A stretch of 23,563 bases of DNA from DASWHF01 sp036393295 (GTDB lineage: Bacteria > Pseudomonadota > Gammaproteobacteria > Acidiferrobacterales > UBA6901): NCBI GenBank assembly GCA_036393295.1, contig DASWHF010000110.1:1-23563 (forward strand), written 5' to 3'. The notes beneath the pieces are model-generated. The model was not told the DNA's origin and did not search any database. It worked only from the letters and a program-made list of their open reading frames with translations. This document shows positions 7,798-15,250 of the stretch, one piece after another (within the stretch, counting starts at the first letter, position 1; each line of letters begins with the position of its first letter). The position numbers and the translations under genes are program-made.

Positions 7798-8417
7798 AAG
7801 CCGAAGAACGCATTGCCGATCGCGGCGGCTTCCGGAAGCGTGTACAGCTCGGCGGGCGGGGCCGAGCAGACCGGACACAGAAACCGGCTGTTCCGGTGCA
7901 GGCCCGCGGCACCGTGGCCGGTGCCCGCCGGCAGCGGCTTCCACCATACCGTCGCGCGCCCGATCTGGTCGTGATCGAGCCCGCCGCCGTCGTCGACGCG
8001 CAAGCTGAGCGCGGCGCCGCAGCCGGCGCAGCCGGCGGTGATGTCGCCGGTCCGGCCGAGCAGGCGGGGGATGGCCAGGGCGTGCAGCGCGCATAGGGCA
8101 TGCGCCGCCTGACCGCCGAACCCGACCCGGATGCCGGTAGGTCGGGCGCTGAACGGGTGGCAGCTCACCCCGTCCGGGTGCAGCGCCACCGCATCCATGT
8201 CCACCAGCGCGGTCAGCATGTCGGCCGGGGCGATGTCGTGGTCGGGTGCGCGGCCGCCGGCCCAGTGGCGCAGCAGTTCGGCATAGGCCGCGCGCACCGG
8301 CGCAGCCGCGTCGGCGATCCGTGCCTCGAGCGGGAAGGCCTCCTTTAGCCGCGCGAGACCGTCGACCACCCGCTGCCTCGCGCTACCGCGAAAAGAGGAG
8401 GACGGGTCGATGGTCAT
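7758..8417 (-). CDS. MerB-like (alkylmercury lyase family) protein
   Basis: The 219-residue product resembles the organomercurial lyase fold: SCHPFSARPTGIRVGFGG, then ALCALHALAIPRLLGRTG, then GCAGCGAALSL. C109 sits where MerB has catalytic C96, and C181 or C184 (FLCPVC) where MerB has C159. The MerB catalytic Asp three residues after the first Cys is replaced by H112. Six cysteines in pairs (C109; C130/C133; C181/C184, plus C86) could also bind a metal. No merA, merT or merP is nearby, so mercury resistance is not supported by context. ATG at 8417 with AGGA ahead was chosen over an upstream GTG at 8480, which overlaps the promoter region. It is divergent from the TetR regulator. Confidence 0.6.
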   Translation of the reverse strand: MTIDPSSSFRGSARQRVVDGLARLKEAFPLEARIADAAAPVRAAYAELLRHWAGGRAPDHDIAPADMLTALVDMDAVALHPDGVSCHPFSARPTGIRVGFGGQAAHALCALHALAIPRLLGRTGDITAGCAGCGAALSLRVDDGGGLDHDQIGRATVWWKPLPAGTGHGAAGLHRNSRFLCPVCSAPPAELYTLPEAAAIGNAFFGFQRRLLAPDATSA

Positions 8418-8444
8418 GGCTGGATCCTGCCGGTCGGGACAGTC

Positions 8445-8473
8445 ATTGTCTTTGATTTTTATGGATTTCCCAA
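8445..8473 (-). promoter_or_regulatory. Candidate promoter for the MerB-like gene
   Basis: On the minus strand TTGGGA (8468-8473) and GACAAT (8445-8450) are separated by exactly 17 bases, 27 bases before the ATG at 8417. Both hexamers are moderate matches to sigma-70. The operator at 8491-8506 lies about 20 bases upstream of this -35 box, so one TetR-bound site could affect both directions. Confidence 0.4.
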
Positions 8474-8480
8474 GCCTCAC

Positions 8481-8508
8481 TTGACAGATACATACCGTTT
8501 GGTATGGT
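8481..8508 (+). promoter_or_regulatory. Promoter of the TetR gene
   Basis: A perfect TTGACA -35 (8481-8486) and a TATGGT -10 (8503-8508) are separated by 16 bases. The predicted transcription start is around 8515-8516, which coincides with the ATG at 8516. Confidence 0.65.
8491..8506. promoter_or_regulatory. Palindromic operator for the TetR regulator
   Basis: CATACC-GTTT-GGTATG is a perfect inverted repeat with 6-base arms and a 4-base centre. It fills the spacer and first part of the -10 box of the tetR promoter, the classic position for autorepression, and faces the divergent MerB-like gene. The geometry resembles operators of NemR-type TetR proteins. Confidence 0.75.
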
Positions 8509-8515
8509 TTTGCCC

Positions 8516-9166
8516 ATGGCCAAACAACCCGATATCACCCGTGAGCTGATCCTGCAGGCGGCATTCTGCGAGATCCATCGGCACGGTTACCAGGCGGCGA
8601 GCATCGTCGACATCCTGGCAGTCACCCAGATGACCAAGGGTGCGCTCTACCACCATTTCCCCGGCAAGCAGGAGATGGGCCTCGCGGTGATCGACGAGGT
8701 CATCCGCGACCGGCTCGAGGAAAAGCTGATGCGGCCGCTGCGGCTCAGCGCCGACCCGGTCGCGGCGCTGCTCAAACTCATCCGCGACACCGCGGCGCGC
8801 ACCGGTGCCGAGGAAGTGAATCTCGGCTGTCCGCTCAACAATCTCATGCAGGAAATGAGCCCGCTCGACGCCGCCTTCAAGCAGCGCCTGATGGGCATCC
8901 TCGGGGACTGGCAGGACACGGTCGCCGCGGCGCTGGCGCGCGGCCAGCGCGACGGCACGGTGCGTGCCGACGTCGATTGCCGGGCGGCGGCGCTGTTCAT
9001 CGTGTCTTCCTGGGAGGGCTGCACCGGCGTCGCCAAGAACGCCCAGTCGGTCGCGGTTTTCCAATCGTGCCTGCAGCAGCTCCACGACTATGTCGCGGGA
9101 CTGCGGGTGGCGGAAACGGACGGCGACGCGCGGCGCGCCGGATCGTCGAAGGTCGCCACCGCATGA
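8516..9166 (+). CDS. TetR/AcrR-family transcriptional regulator
   Basis: This 216-residue protein has a TetR N-terminal DNA-binding domain at about residues 8-55 (RELILQAAFCEIHRHGYQAA, then MTKGALYHHFPGKQEM) and a larger ligand-binding domain with NLGCPLNNLMQEMS, a stretch seen in NemR/AcrR-like subgroups. C109 in GCPLNN and other Cys residues could be redox or electrophile sensors, by analogy only. An ATG at 8504 would place the start codon inside the -10 box, so ATG at 8516 is more likely; no Shine-Dalgarno precedes it, suggesting a leaderless mRNA. The perfect palindrome just upstream implies autorepression and control of the divergent MerB-like gene. Confidence 0.9.
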   Translation: MAKQPDITRELILQAAFCEIHRHGYQAASIVDILAVTQMTKGALYHHFPGKQEMGLAVIDEVIRDRLEEKLMRPLRLSADPVAALLKLIRDTAARTGAEEVNLGCPLNNLMQEMSPLDAAFKQRLMGILGDWQDTVAAALARGQRDGTVRADVDCRAAALFIVSSWEGCTGVAKNAQSVAVFQSCLQQLHDYVAGLRVAETDGDARRAGSSKVATA

Positions 9167-9386
9167 TCGACGCCCGCCGACGTCGCAGCGGTTCCGGGCG
9201 CCGCCCATTCGGGCGCTGCGCCGTGGCGCGCGACTTAGTGACACCGGATTCCCCCGAACGATTCGGTCGTTGCTTCGAATCCAAAGGGGCATGGCCGTCC
9301 GCTTTCTCGCCGGCGCGGACGGTGACGTTTTATAGTGCCGGCGTATCAACTGATATTCCAACCAACCGACACAGAGGAGACGTAAT

Positions 9387-9614
9387 ATGAACCACGATCA
9401 GGAACTCGACGCCCGCGGCCTCAACTGCCCGCTGCCGATCCTGCGCGCCAAGAAGGCGCTCGGCGACCTGACGTCCGGTAAGGTGCTCAAGATCATGGCC
9501 ACCGACCCCGGCGCGGTGAAGGACTTCCAGGCGTTCGCCAAGCAGACCGGCAACGAGCTCTTGGAGAGCAGCGAGGCCAGCGGCGAGTACATTTTCTTCC
9601 TGAAGAAGAAATAA
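9387..9614 (+). CDS. tusA: TusA-family sulfur carrier protein
   Basis: The 75-residue product is full length for TusA/SirA. The persulfide-forming Cys is C14 in GLNCPLPILRAKKAL (the C-P-x-P signature). In sulfur oxidisers TusA relays sulfane sulfur in the cytoplasm between rhodanese, DsrE proteins and the Dsr or sHdr systems; in other bacteria it serves tRNA thiolation and molybdenum cofactor sulfuration. AGAGGAG precedes ATG 9387. A TATAGT at 9331-9336 is a possible -10 box. A strong terminator follows, so it is transcribed separately from soeABC, but its position beside soeA suits a role in sulfur oxidation. Confidence 0.93.
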   Translation: MNHDQELDARGLNCPLPILRAKKALGDLTSGKVLKIMATDPGAVKDFQAFAKQTGNELLESSEASGEYIFFLKKK

Positions 9615-9633
9615 CCATAAGCCCGGATGGCAT

Positions 9634-9681
9634 GACGCCCCCGCCGCGCGCGCCGCGGCGGGGTGGCGTTTTTGGGTTTTT
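9634..9681 (+). terminator. Intrinsic terminator after tusA
   Basis: A GC-rich hairpin starts ACGCCCCCGCCGCG at 9635, has a short CGCG loop and closes with CGCGGCGGGGTGGCGT; it is followed by TTTTT at 9669-9673 and another T-run at 9676-9681. The stem pairs along about 14 bases with a small bulge. Confidence 0.88.
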
Positions 9682-9772
9682 GCTTGTGTAGTCATGATTA
9701 TGGTGAAGTTTCCGGTCCGGGGCGGCCCCGTGCCGGACCTGATGTTCATTAGTATTTCCTTATACACCTGTT

Positions 9773-9785
9773 AATAATTCTCATT
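9773..9785. promoter_or_regulatory. Fur-box-like sequence upstream of soeA
   Basis: AATAATTCTCATT, reverse complement AATGAGAATTATT, resembles half to two-thirds of a Fur-type operator and stands out in a short AT-rich patch, just upstream of the candidate soeA promoter. Similarity is judged by eye. Confidence 0.22.
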
Positions 9786-9814
9786 GGCGGCGGGCGGAAG
9801 TCCCCCGGTATAGT
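9784..9814 (+). promoter_or_regulatory. Candidate promoter of soeABC
   Basis: TTGGCG (9784-9789) and TATAGT (9809-9814) are separated by 19 bases, longer than ideal. Transcription would start near 9821, about 24 bases before the soeA ATG. The same TATAGT is present upstream of tusA. Confidence 0.4.
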
Positions 9815-9844
9815 CCTGGCTCACTTCGTGTTCGGGAAGTCCCC

Positions 9845-12733
9845 ATGTCGACTGTGATGTCCGAGACCGGTTCCCCGGGTCGTAGCGAGGTCAAGACGAC
9901 CACCTGCTACATGTGCGCCTGCCGCTGCGGCATCCGCGTGCACCTGCGCGACGGCCAGGTGCGCTATATCGAGGGCAACCCCGACCATCCGCTCAACCAG
10001 GGCGTGCTGTGCGCCAAGGGCGCCTCCGGCATCATGAAGCAGTATTCGCCGGCGCGGCTGACCAAGCCCTTGCGGCGCAAGGCCGGGGCCGAGCGCGGCG
10101 CCAACGCGTTCGAGGAGATCTCCTGGGACGAGGCCTTCGCCATGCTGGAGGAGCGGCTGCGCAAGATCCGCGCCACCGATCCCAAGAAATTCGCGCTGTT
10201 CACCGGCCGCGACCAGATGCAGGCGCTGACCGGCCTGTTCGCCAAGCAGTTCGGCACGCCGAACTACGCCGCGCACGGCGGCTTCTGCTCGGTCAACATG
10301 GCGGCCGGCATGATCTACACCATCGGCGGCTCGTTCTGGGAGTTCGGCGGGCCGGACCTCGACCGCGCCAAGCTGTTCGTGATGATCGGCACCGCCGAGG
10401 ACCACCACTCCAACCCGATGAAGGTCGCGATCTCCAAGTTCAAGCGCAGCGGCGGCCGCTTCATCTCCGTCAATCCGGTGCGCACCGGTTATTCCGCGAT
10501 CGCCGACGAATGGGTGCCGATCAAGCCCGGCACCGACGGCGCGCTGTTCCTGGCGCTGATCCACGAGATCATCCACCAGGGCCTGTACGACCGCGACTTC
10601 CTGGTGCAGTACACCAACTCCGCGCAGCTGGTGAACGAGAATGACACGTCCAGCGAGTTCGGCATGTTCGTGCGCACCGAGGTGCCGGAGGAGGAGGGCT
10701 GTTTCGATCCGCAGAACAAGCTCTGGTGGGACCGCCACAGCGACAAGCCGGTGGTCACGCACACGCCCGGCGCCGATCCCTTCCTGCTCGGCGAGTTCGA
10801 GCTCGACGACGGCACGCGCGTGAAGCCGGCCTTCCAGCTGCTGGTCGAGCGCGTCAAGGATTACACGCCCGAATGGGCGAGCCGCATCACTGGCATCCCG
10901 GTCGAGACCATCAAGCGCCTGGCCTACGAGATGGGCGTCACGGCGCGCGACCACAAGATCGAGCTGCCGATCGCCTGGACCGACACCTGGGGCAAGGAGC
11001 ACGAGACCGTCACCGGCAACCCGGTGGCCTTCCACGCCATGCGCGGGCTCGCGGCGCACTCCAACGGTTTCCATACCATCCGCGCGCTGTCGATATTGAT
11101 GAGCATCCTCGGCACCATCGACCGGCCCGGCGGTTTTCGGCATAAAGCCCCGTTCCCACGCCCGATCCCGCCCTGCGCCAAGACGCCCAAGGGACCGGAG
11201 GCGGTGCAGCCCGACACGCCGCTCGCCGGCATGGCGCTCGGCTGGCCGGCCGACCCGGACGACCTGTTCGTCGACGACCAGGGCCGGCCGGTGCGCATCG
11301 ACAAGGCATTCTCCTGGGAGTATCCGCTGTCGGTGCACGGCCTGATGCACAACGTCATCACCAACGCCTGGCGCGGCGACCCGTACAAGATCGACACCTT
11401 GCTGATCTTCATGGCGAACATGGCCTGGAACTCGACCATGAACACGGTCGAGGTGCGCAAGATGCTCAACGACAAGGACGAGAACGGCGAGTTCAAAATC
11501 CCGTTCCTGGTGGTGTGCGACGCCTTCCAGTCGGAGATGGTGAGCTATGCCGACCTGGTGCTGCCGGACACGACCTATCTGGAGCGCCACGACGTGATGA
11601 GCATGCTCGACCGGCCGATCTCGGAGTACGATGGCCCGGCCGACTCGGTGCGCATCCCGGTGCTGCCGCCGACCGGGCAGTGCAAGCCGTTCCAGGAAGT
11701 GCTCATCGAGCTCGGCACGCGGCTCAAGCTGCCGGTGTTCCTGAACGGCGACGGCTCGCGCAAGTACCGCGACTACCCGGATTTCATCATCAACTACCAG
11801 ACCGAGCCGGGCTCCGGCATCGGCTTCCTGGCCGGCTGGCGCGGCAAGGGCGGCGAGAAGTTCATGAAGGGCGAGCCCAATCCGCGCCAGTGGGAGATGT
11901 ACCAAAAGAACAACTGCGTCTACCACTACCCGCTGCCGAAGTCCTACCAGTACATGCGCAACTGGAACCAGGGCTATCTGGAATGGTCGCAGCGTCATCG
12001 TTTGACGCGCTACGCCGAGCCGATCCTGATCCATATCTATTCCGAGGTCCTCCAGCAGTTCCGCCTGGCGGCGCAGGGCAAGACCGCCGGCAAGCAGCCG
12101 CCGGACCGGTTGCGCAAGCGCATCGAGACCTATTTCGATCCGCTGCCGTTCTACTACGAACCGCTCGAGGCGCAGCTCACCGATACCCACAAGTATCCGC
12201 TGAACGCCGTCACGCAGCGGCCCATGGCGATGTACCACTCCTGGGACTCGCAGAACGCCTGGCTGCGCCAGATCCATACCTATAACTATCTGTACATGAG
12301 CCCGAGGCTCGGCGCCCAGGGCGGCTTCGCCGACGGCGACTGGGTGTGGGTGGAATCGCAATGGGGCCGGGTGCGCTGCCTGTGCCGGTTCAGCGAGGCG
12401 GTCGAGCCGGGCACAGTGTGGACCTGGAACGCGATCGGCAAACAGGCCGGCGCCTGGAACCTGGAGCCGACCGCGAACGAGGCGCGCCAGGGCTTCCTGC
12501 TGAACCACGTGATCTCCGAGGAGTTGCCGCCGACGCCGGAGGGCGAGCATCTGTCCAACTCCGATCCGGTGACCGGCCAGGCCGGCTGGTACGACGTGCG
12601 CGTGCGCGTCTACAAGGCGGAAGGCGCCGACGCCGAGGCCGGGGTCAGCAGCCCGCAGTTCGATCCGCTGCCGCCGGCGCCCGGAACAGGTAAACGCAAA
12701 TCGTGGCTGGCGTATTTTGCCGGAAAGAAATGA
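9845..12733 (+). CDS. soeA: SoeA, molybdopterin subunit of cytoplasmic sulfite:quinone oxidoreductase
   Basis: The 962-residue CISM/DMSO-reductase-family protein has an N-terminal [4Fe-4S] motif (C21, C24, C28, C56), then the molybdopterin core and a C-terminal dinucleotide-binding domain (about 790-930). C148 in GGFCSVN is the probable Mo ligand, by position. There is no twin-arginine signal, so it acts in the cytoplasm, matching SoeA, which oxidises sulfite to sulfate. Length, the absence of a Tat signal and the soeB-soeC neighbours fit SoeABC of Allochromatium. Polysulfide/thiosulfate reductase (PsrA/PhsA) is the main alternative but is normally exported. ATG 9845 was chosen; GGGAAG lies ahead, and ATG 9857 is a possible alternative. 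Confidence 0.88.
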   Translation: MSTVMSETGSPGRSEVKTTTCYMCACRCGIRVHLRDGQVRYIEGNPDHPLNQGVLCAKGASGIMKQYSPARLTKPLRRKAGAERGANAFEEISWDEAFAMLEERLRKIRATDPKKFALFTGRDQMQALTGLFAKQFGTPNYAAHGGFCSVNMAAGMIYTIGGSFWEFGGPDLDRAKLFVMIGTAEDHHSNPMKVAISKFKRSGGRFISVNPVRTGYSAIADEWVPIKPGTDGALFLALIHEIIHQGLYDRDFLVQYTNSAQLVNENDTSSEFGMFVRTEVPEEEGCFDPQNKLWWDRHSDKPVVTHTPGADPFLLGEFELDDGTRVKPAFQLLVERVKDYTPEWASRITGIPVETIKRLAYEMGVTARDHKIELPIAWTDTWGKEHETVTGNPVAFHAMRGLAAHSNGFHTIRALSILMSILGTIDRPGGFRHKAPFPRPIPPCAKTPKGPEAVQPDTPLAGMALGWPADPDDLFVDDQGRPVRIDKAFSWEYPLSVHGLMHNVITNAWRGDPYKIDTLLIFMANMAWNSTMNTVEVRKMLNDKDENGEFKIPFLVVCDAFQSEMVSYADLVLPDTTYLERHDVMSMLDRPISEYDGPADSVRIPVLPPTGQCKPFQEVLIELGTRLKLPVFLNGDGSRKYRDYPDFIINYQTEPGSGIGFLAGWRGKGGEKFMKGEPNPRQWEMYQKNNCVYHYPLPKSYQYMRNWNQGYLEWSQRHRLTRYAEPILIHIYSEVLQQFRLAAQGKTAGKQPPDRLRKRIETYFDPLPFYYEPLEAQLTDTHKYPLNAVTQRPMAMYHSWDSQNAWLRQIHTYNYLYMSPRLGAQGGFADGDWVWVESQWGRVRCLCRFSEAVEPGTVWTWNAIGKQAGAWNLEPTANEARQGFLLNHVISEELPPTPEGEHLSNSDPVTGQAGWYDVRVRVYKAEGADAEAGVSSPQFDPLPPAPGTGKRKSWLAYFAGKK

Positions 12734-12737
12734 GTTA

Positions 12738-12808
12738 GCCACGGGGATCACGGGGGACACGGGGAATTCAATTGTTGTTCTCCCCGTGTCCCCCGTGACC
12801 CCCGTGGC
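12738..12808. repeat. Near-perfect 28-base inverted repeat in the soeA-soeB gap
   Basis: Arms 12738-12765 and 12781-12808 match as reverse complements at 27 of 28 positions, with a 15-base AT-rich loop (12766-12780). Each arm is itself built from three tandem 9-mers: CACGGGGAT, CACGGGGGA, CACGGGGAA. No T-run follows, so it is not a standard terminator. It fills nearly the whole 96-base gap and ends 22 bases before the soeB ATG. Confidence 0.92.
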
Positions 12809-12829
12809 AAGGATCTTAAGGCCCTTGAC

Positions 12830-13561
12830 ATGACACAGCTCGCATTAGTGATCGATCTCAACGTCTGCGTCGGCTGCCACGCCTGCGTGACGAGCTGCAA
12901 GGAGTGGAACACCTCCGGCATCGCCGGCACCATGTCCGACGACCGGCCGTACGGCGAAAACCCGACCGGAAACTTCTTCAATCGCGTGCAGACCTATGAG
13001 GTCGGCGAATTCCCGAACTCCGAGACCGTGCACTTCCCCAAGTCCTGCCTGCACTGCGAGGAGCCGCCGTGCGTGCCGGTGTGCCCGACCGGCGCCAGCT
13101 ACAAGCGCCCGGAGGACGGCATCGTGCTGGTGGACTACGACAAGTGCATCGGCTGCAAGTACTGCTCCTGGGCCTGCCCCTACGGCGTGCGCGAGATCGA
13201 CGAGCACCAGAAGGTCATGAAGAAGTGCACGCTGTGCGTCGACCGCATCTACGACCAGGCGCTGCCCGAGGCCGAGCGCAAGCCGGCCTGCGTCATGGCC
13301 TGCCCGACCAACGCGCGGCTGTTCGGCGACGTGCACGACCCGGACTCGCAGGTGTCGGTGGCGATCCGCGAGGCGAGCGGCTACGCGCTCATGCCGGAGT
13401 GGGGCACCAGGCCGGCGAATCACTACCTGCCGCGCCGCAAGACCCGCATGAAGATCCACGAGGACGAGCTGGTGCGCGCCGACAATCCGCTCAAGAAGGA
13501 GCGCAAGTTGCCTAAACCTTCGATCAGCGAACCGTCGTTGGACGATGTCACGAGTTGGTAA
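12830..13561 (+). CDS. soeB: SoeB, four-cluster ferredoxin subunit of sulfite:quinone oxidoreductase
   Basis: The 243-residue DmsB/PsrB-type protein carries four [4Fe-4S] clusters and passes electrons from SoeA to the membrane subunit. Cys motifs seen in order: C13, C16, C19, C23 (VCVGCHACVTSC); then SCLHCEEPPCVPVCPTG; then KCIGCKYCSWACPYG; then KKCTLCVDRIYD and ACVMACPTN. The C-terminal ~60 residues are charged and Lys-rich. ATG 12830 has AAGG about 8 bases upstream. There is no signal sequence, consistent with a cytoplasmic complex. Confidence 0.92.
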   Translation: MTQLALVIDLNVCVGCHACVTSCKEWNTSGIAGTMSDDRPYGENPTGNFFNRVQTYEVGEFPNSETVHFPKSCLHCEEPPCVPVCPTGASYKRPEDGIVLVDYDKCIGCKYCSWACPYGVREIDEHQKVMKKCTLCVDRIYDQALPEAERKPACVMACPTNARLFGDVHDPDSQVSVAIREASGYALMPEWGTRPANHYLPRRKTRMKIHEDELVRADNPLKKERKLPKPSISEPSLDDVTSW

Positions 13562-13565
13562 TTAC

Positions 13566-13642
13566 AGAGGAAAGAGAAAAGAAGAAAGAGAAAAGTTCAA
13601 GAGCAGACCGCGCCTTTTACTTTTCTCTTTTCTCTTTCCTCT
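13566..13642. repeat. Purine/pyrimidine inverted repeat in the soeB-soeC gap
   Basis: AGAGGAAAGAGAAAAG at 13566-13581 is the perfect reverse complement of 13627-13642, and pairing continues with small offsets inward (13584-13595 with 13620-13632). The left arm is nearly pure purine, the right arm nearly pure pyrimidine. It begins 5 bases after the soeB stop and ends 17 bases before the soeC ATG. Its base composition is unlike the surrounding GC-rich genes. Confidence 0.88.
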
Positions 13643-13658
13643 TGTATCTGGGGTAAAT

Positions 13659-14636
13659 ATGCATCCAGCATTATCAGTAATATTCCTGACGACGCTAATA
13701 GGCGTCGGCCAGGGCCTGTTCCTGGCGCTGTACACCGTCCAGGTGTACGCCGCGCTCGATCTGTTGCCGGCGCAGAGCGGCGCGTTCTATGCCGAGGGTT
13801 CGGCGCTCGCGGCGCTGTTCCTGATCGGTGGCCTGCTGGCGTCGTTCTTCCATCTCGGCCATCCGGAGCGCGCCTGGCGATCGGCGGCGATGTGGCGCAC
13901 CTCGTGGCTGTCGCGCGAGGTGATCGTGCTGCCGGCCCTGATTAGCGCGGTCCTGGCCTATGCACTGGTGCAGTGGCTGGGATGGGACCTCAAGATCATC
14001 GGCATCGACACGCCGCTGCCCGGCGACCTGTCGCTCGGCATCGGCGCCTTCGGCGTGCTGTTCGCCTTCGGCCTGTTTCTGTGCACCGGCATGATCTACG
14101 CCTGCATCAAGTTCCTGCAGGAGTGGGCGAGCTGGCTCACTGTGGTGAATTACACGCTGTTCGGCCTGGCCTCGGGCTTCCTGTTCGCGACCGCCTTCGC
14201 CGCCTACCGCTCGCCTGGGCTGGTCAACTTCTTCGGCATCTGGACCATCCTCTTCACCACCGCGGCGCTCGTGACGCGCGCCGCGTCGCTGATCCGCAAT
14301 GCCCGCATCAAGCACAAGTCCAGCCTCCAGACCGCCATCGGCGTGCGCCACGCGCGCGTCACCCAGCGCTCGCAGGGCTTCATGGGCGGTTCGTTCAATA
14401 CCCGCGAGTTCTTCCACGGCGCGCCGGTGGTCGTGTTCCGCGCCATCAAGTGGGTGTTCCTGGTGCTGGTGTTCCCGGTGCCGATGATCCTGCTGTGGGC
14501 CGGCATCGCCCAGGGTTCGGCCCTGATCGTTCTGGTCGCGTTCGCCGTCCAGTACCTCGGGCTGATGGCCGAGCGCTGGTTCTTCTTCGCGCAGGCGAAT
14601 CATCCGCAGAATCTGTATTACCAGGTCGTTTCATAG
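13659..14636 (+). CDS. soeC: SoeC, NrfD/DmsC-family membrane anchor of sulfite:quinone oxidoreductase
   Basis: This 325-residue polytopic protein has about eight hydrophobic segments, starting with ALSVIFLTTLIGVGQGLFLA. The DmsC hallmarks are HLGHPERAWR, followed by WRTSWLSREV, near residues 66-88. It would anchor SoeAB to the inner membrane and deliver electrons to quinone. A longer in-frame reading from 13545 would run through the inverted repeat; ATG 13659, preceded by GGGG at about 13650, gives the normal DmsC N-terminus. An 8-base-arm hairpin follows the stop. Confidence 0.9.
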   Translation: MHPALSVIFLTTLIGVGQGLFLALYTVQVYAALDLLPAQSGAFYAEGSALAALFLIGGLLASFFHLGHPERAWRSAAMWRTSWLSREVIVLPALISAVLAYALVQWLGWDLKIIGIDTPLPGDLSLGIGAFGVLFAFGLFLCTGMIYACIKFLQEWASWLTVVNYTLFGLASGFLFATAFAAYRSPGLVNFFGIWTILFTTAALVTRAASLIRNARIKHKSSLQTAIGVRHARVTQRSQGFMGGSFNTREFFHGAPVVVFRAIKWVFLVLVFPVPMILLWAGIAQGSALIVLVAFAVQYLGLMAERWFFFAQANHPQNLYYQVVS

Positions 14637-14652
14637 AGTCATGATGCCGTAG

Positions 14653-14682
14653 CGCCTGAATGCCCGTATAGCCGTTCAGGCG
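14653..14682 (+). terminator. Hairpin downstream of soeC
   Basis: CGCCTGAA (14653-14660) and TTCAGGCG (14675-14682) are perfect 8-base arms around a 14-base loop, 16 bases after the soeC stop. Only a weak T-run (TTTT about 15 bases later) follows, so termination is uncertain. A second small hairpin, CGGTTTT/AAAACCG, lies at 14748-14767. Confidence 0.4.
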
Positions 14683-14827
14683 GAAGCCTGTAAGGTTTTG
14701 CCGAGCAGCAGGTCTACTCAGGCATCCGGCACGGTCGGGTGCGTTGCCGGTTTTGCCAACAAAACCGCTGGATCGTCGACCACAGGGCTGTATCTCGATA
14801 TCCAGCCTGCCATCTGGAGGTCGGAAT

Positions 14828-15250
14828 ATGAACAACTCCGCGCGCTGGGCAAGGAGGGTAGGGACATTCACGGCGGCAGTCATTGGCCTGATGTTGAGCG
14901 CCACGATCCACGCCGCAGATCCCTCGGGTCCGAAGGTGCTGGGCGTGCTGATGTACGCCGACGGGTGCGGTAGCTGCAAGGTGCTCGACCCCAGGCTCAC
15001 GGCGGTGCAGCCGGAGTTCGGTCAGAGCGACATCTTGTTCGTCCGGTTCGATCTCACCAACGAGCGTACCGCGCACCAGGCCGGTTTGCTGGCCCGGGCG
15101 CTGGGGGTGGGTGAGCTGTATGAACGGAATTCCGGAAAGACCGGCTACCTCGCGCTTGTCGACCGGGCGACCGGTCGGACGATCGACAGAATTACGAAGG
15201 ACCACCTGGAGCAGGACATTCGCGCAATACTCCGTAAGGCGTCGAAGTGA
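14828..15250 (+). CDS. Exported thioredoxin-like protein
   Basis: The 140-residue product has a signal peptide (Arg-rich start, hydrophobic core about 13-25, AHA-type site near 29) and a thioredoxin-type redox motif C47-G-S-C50 in MYADGCGSCKVLDP. The rest has the length and pattern of a small thioredoxin fold, but the usual cis-Pro segment is not obvious, so the reductase or isomerase role is open. GGAGG at 14816-14820 supports ATG 14828 over an upstream in-frame start at 14744. It lies downstream of soeC on the same strand, so a link to periplasmic sulfur chemistry is possible but unproved. Confidence 0.78.
   Translation: MNNSARWARRVGTFTAAVIGLMLSATIHAADPSGPKVLGVLMYADGCGSCKVLDPRLTAVQPEFGQSDILFVRFDLTNERTAHQAGLLARALGVGELYERNSGKTGYLALVDRATGRTIDRITKDHLEQDIRAILRKASK

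Noticed and set aside
9246..9282. Small inverted repeats (GGATTC/GAATCC and GATTCG/CGAATC) between tetR and tusA
   Set aside because: Six-base arms with long loops and no T-run; too weak to call a terminator or operator.
9821..12760. 979-codon open frame on the minus strand opposite soeA
   Set aside because: It mirrors soeA codon structure in GC-rich DNA, is low complexity (His, Arg, Val, Ala-rich) and shows no recognisable domain.
12738..13642. CRISPR array suggested by repeated GC-rich and purine-rich blocks near soeB
   Set aside because: The blocks are inverted repeats with single copies, with no regular spacer series and no cas genes.
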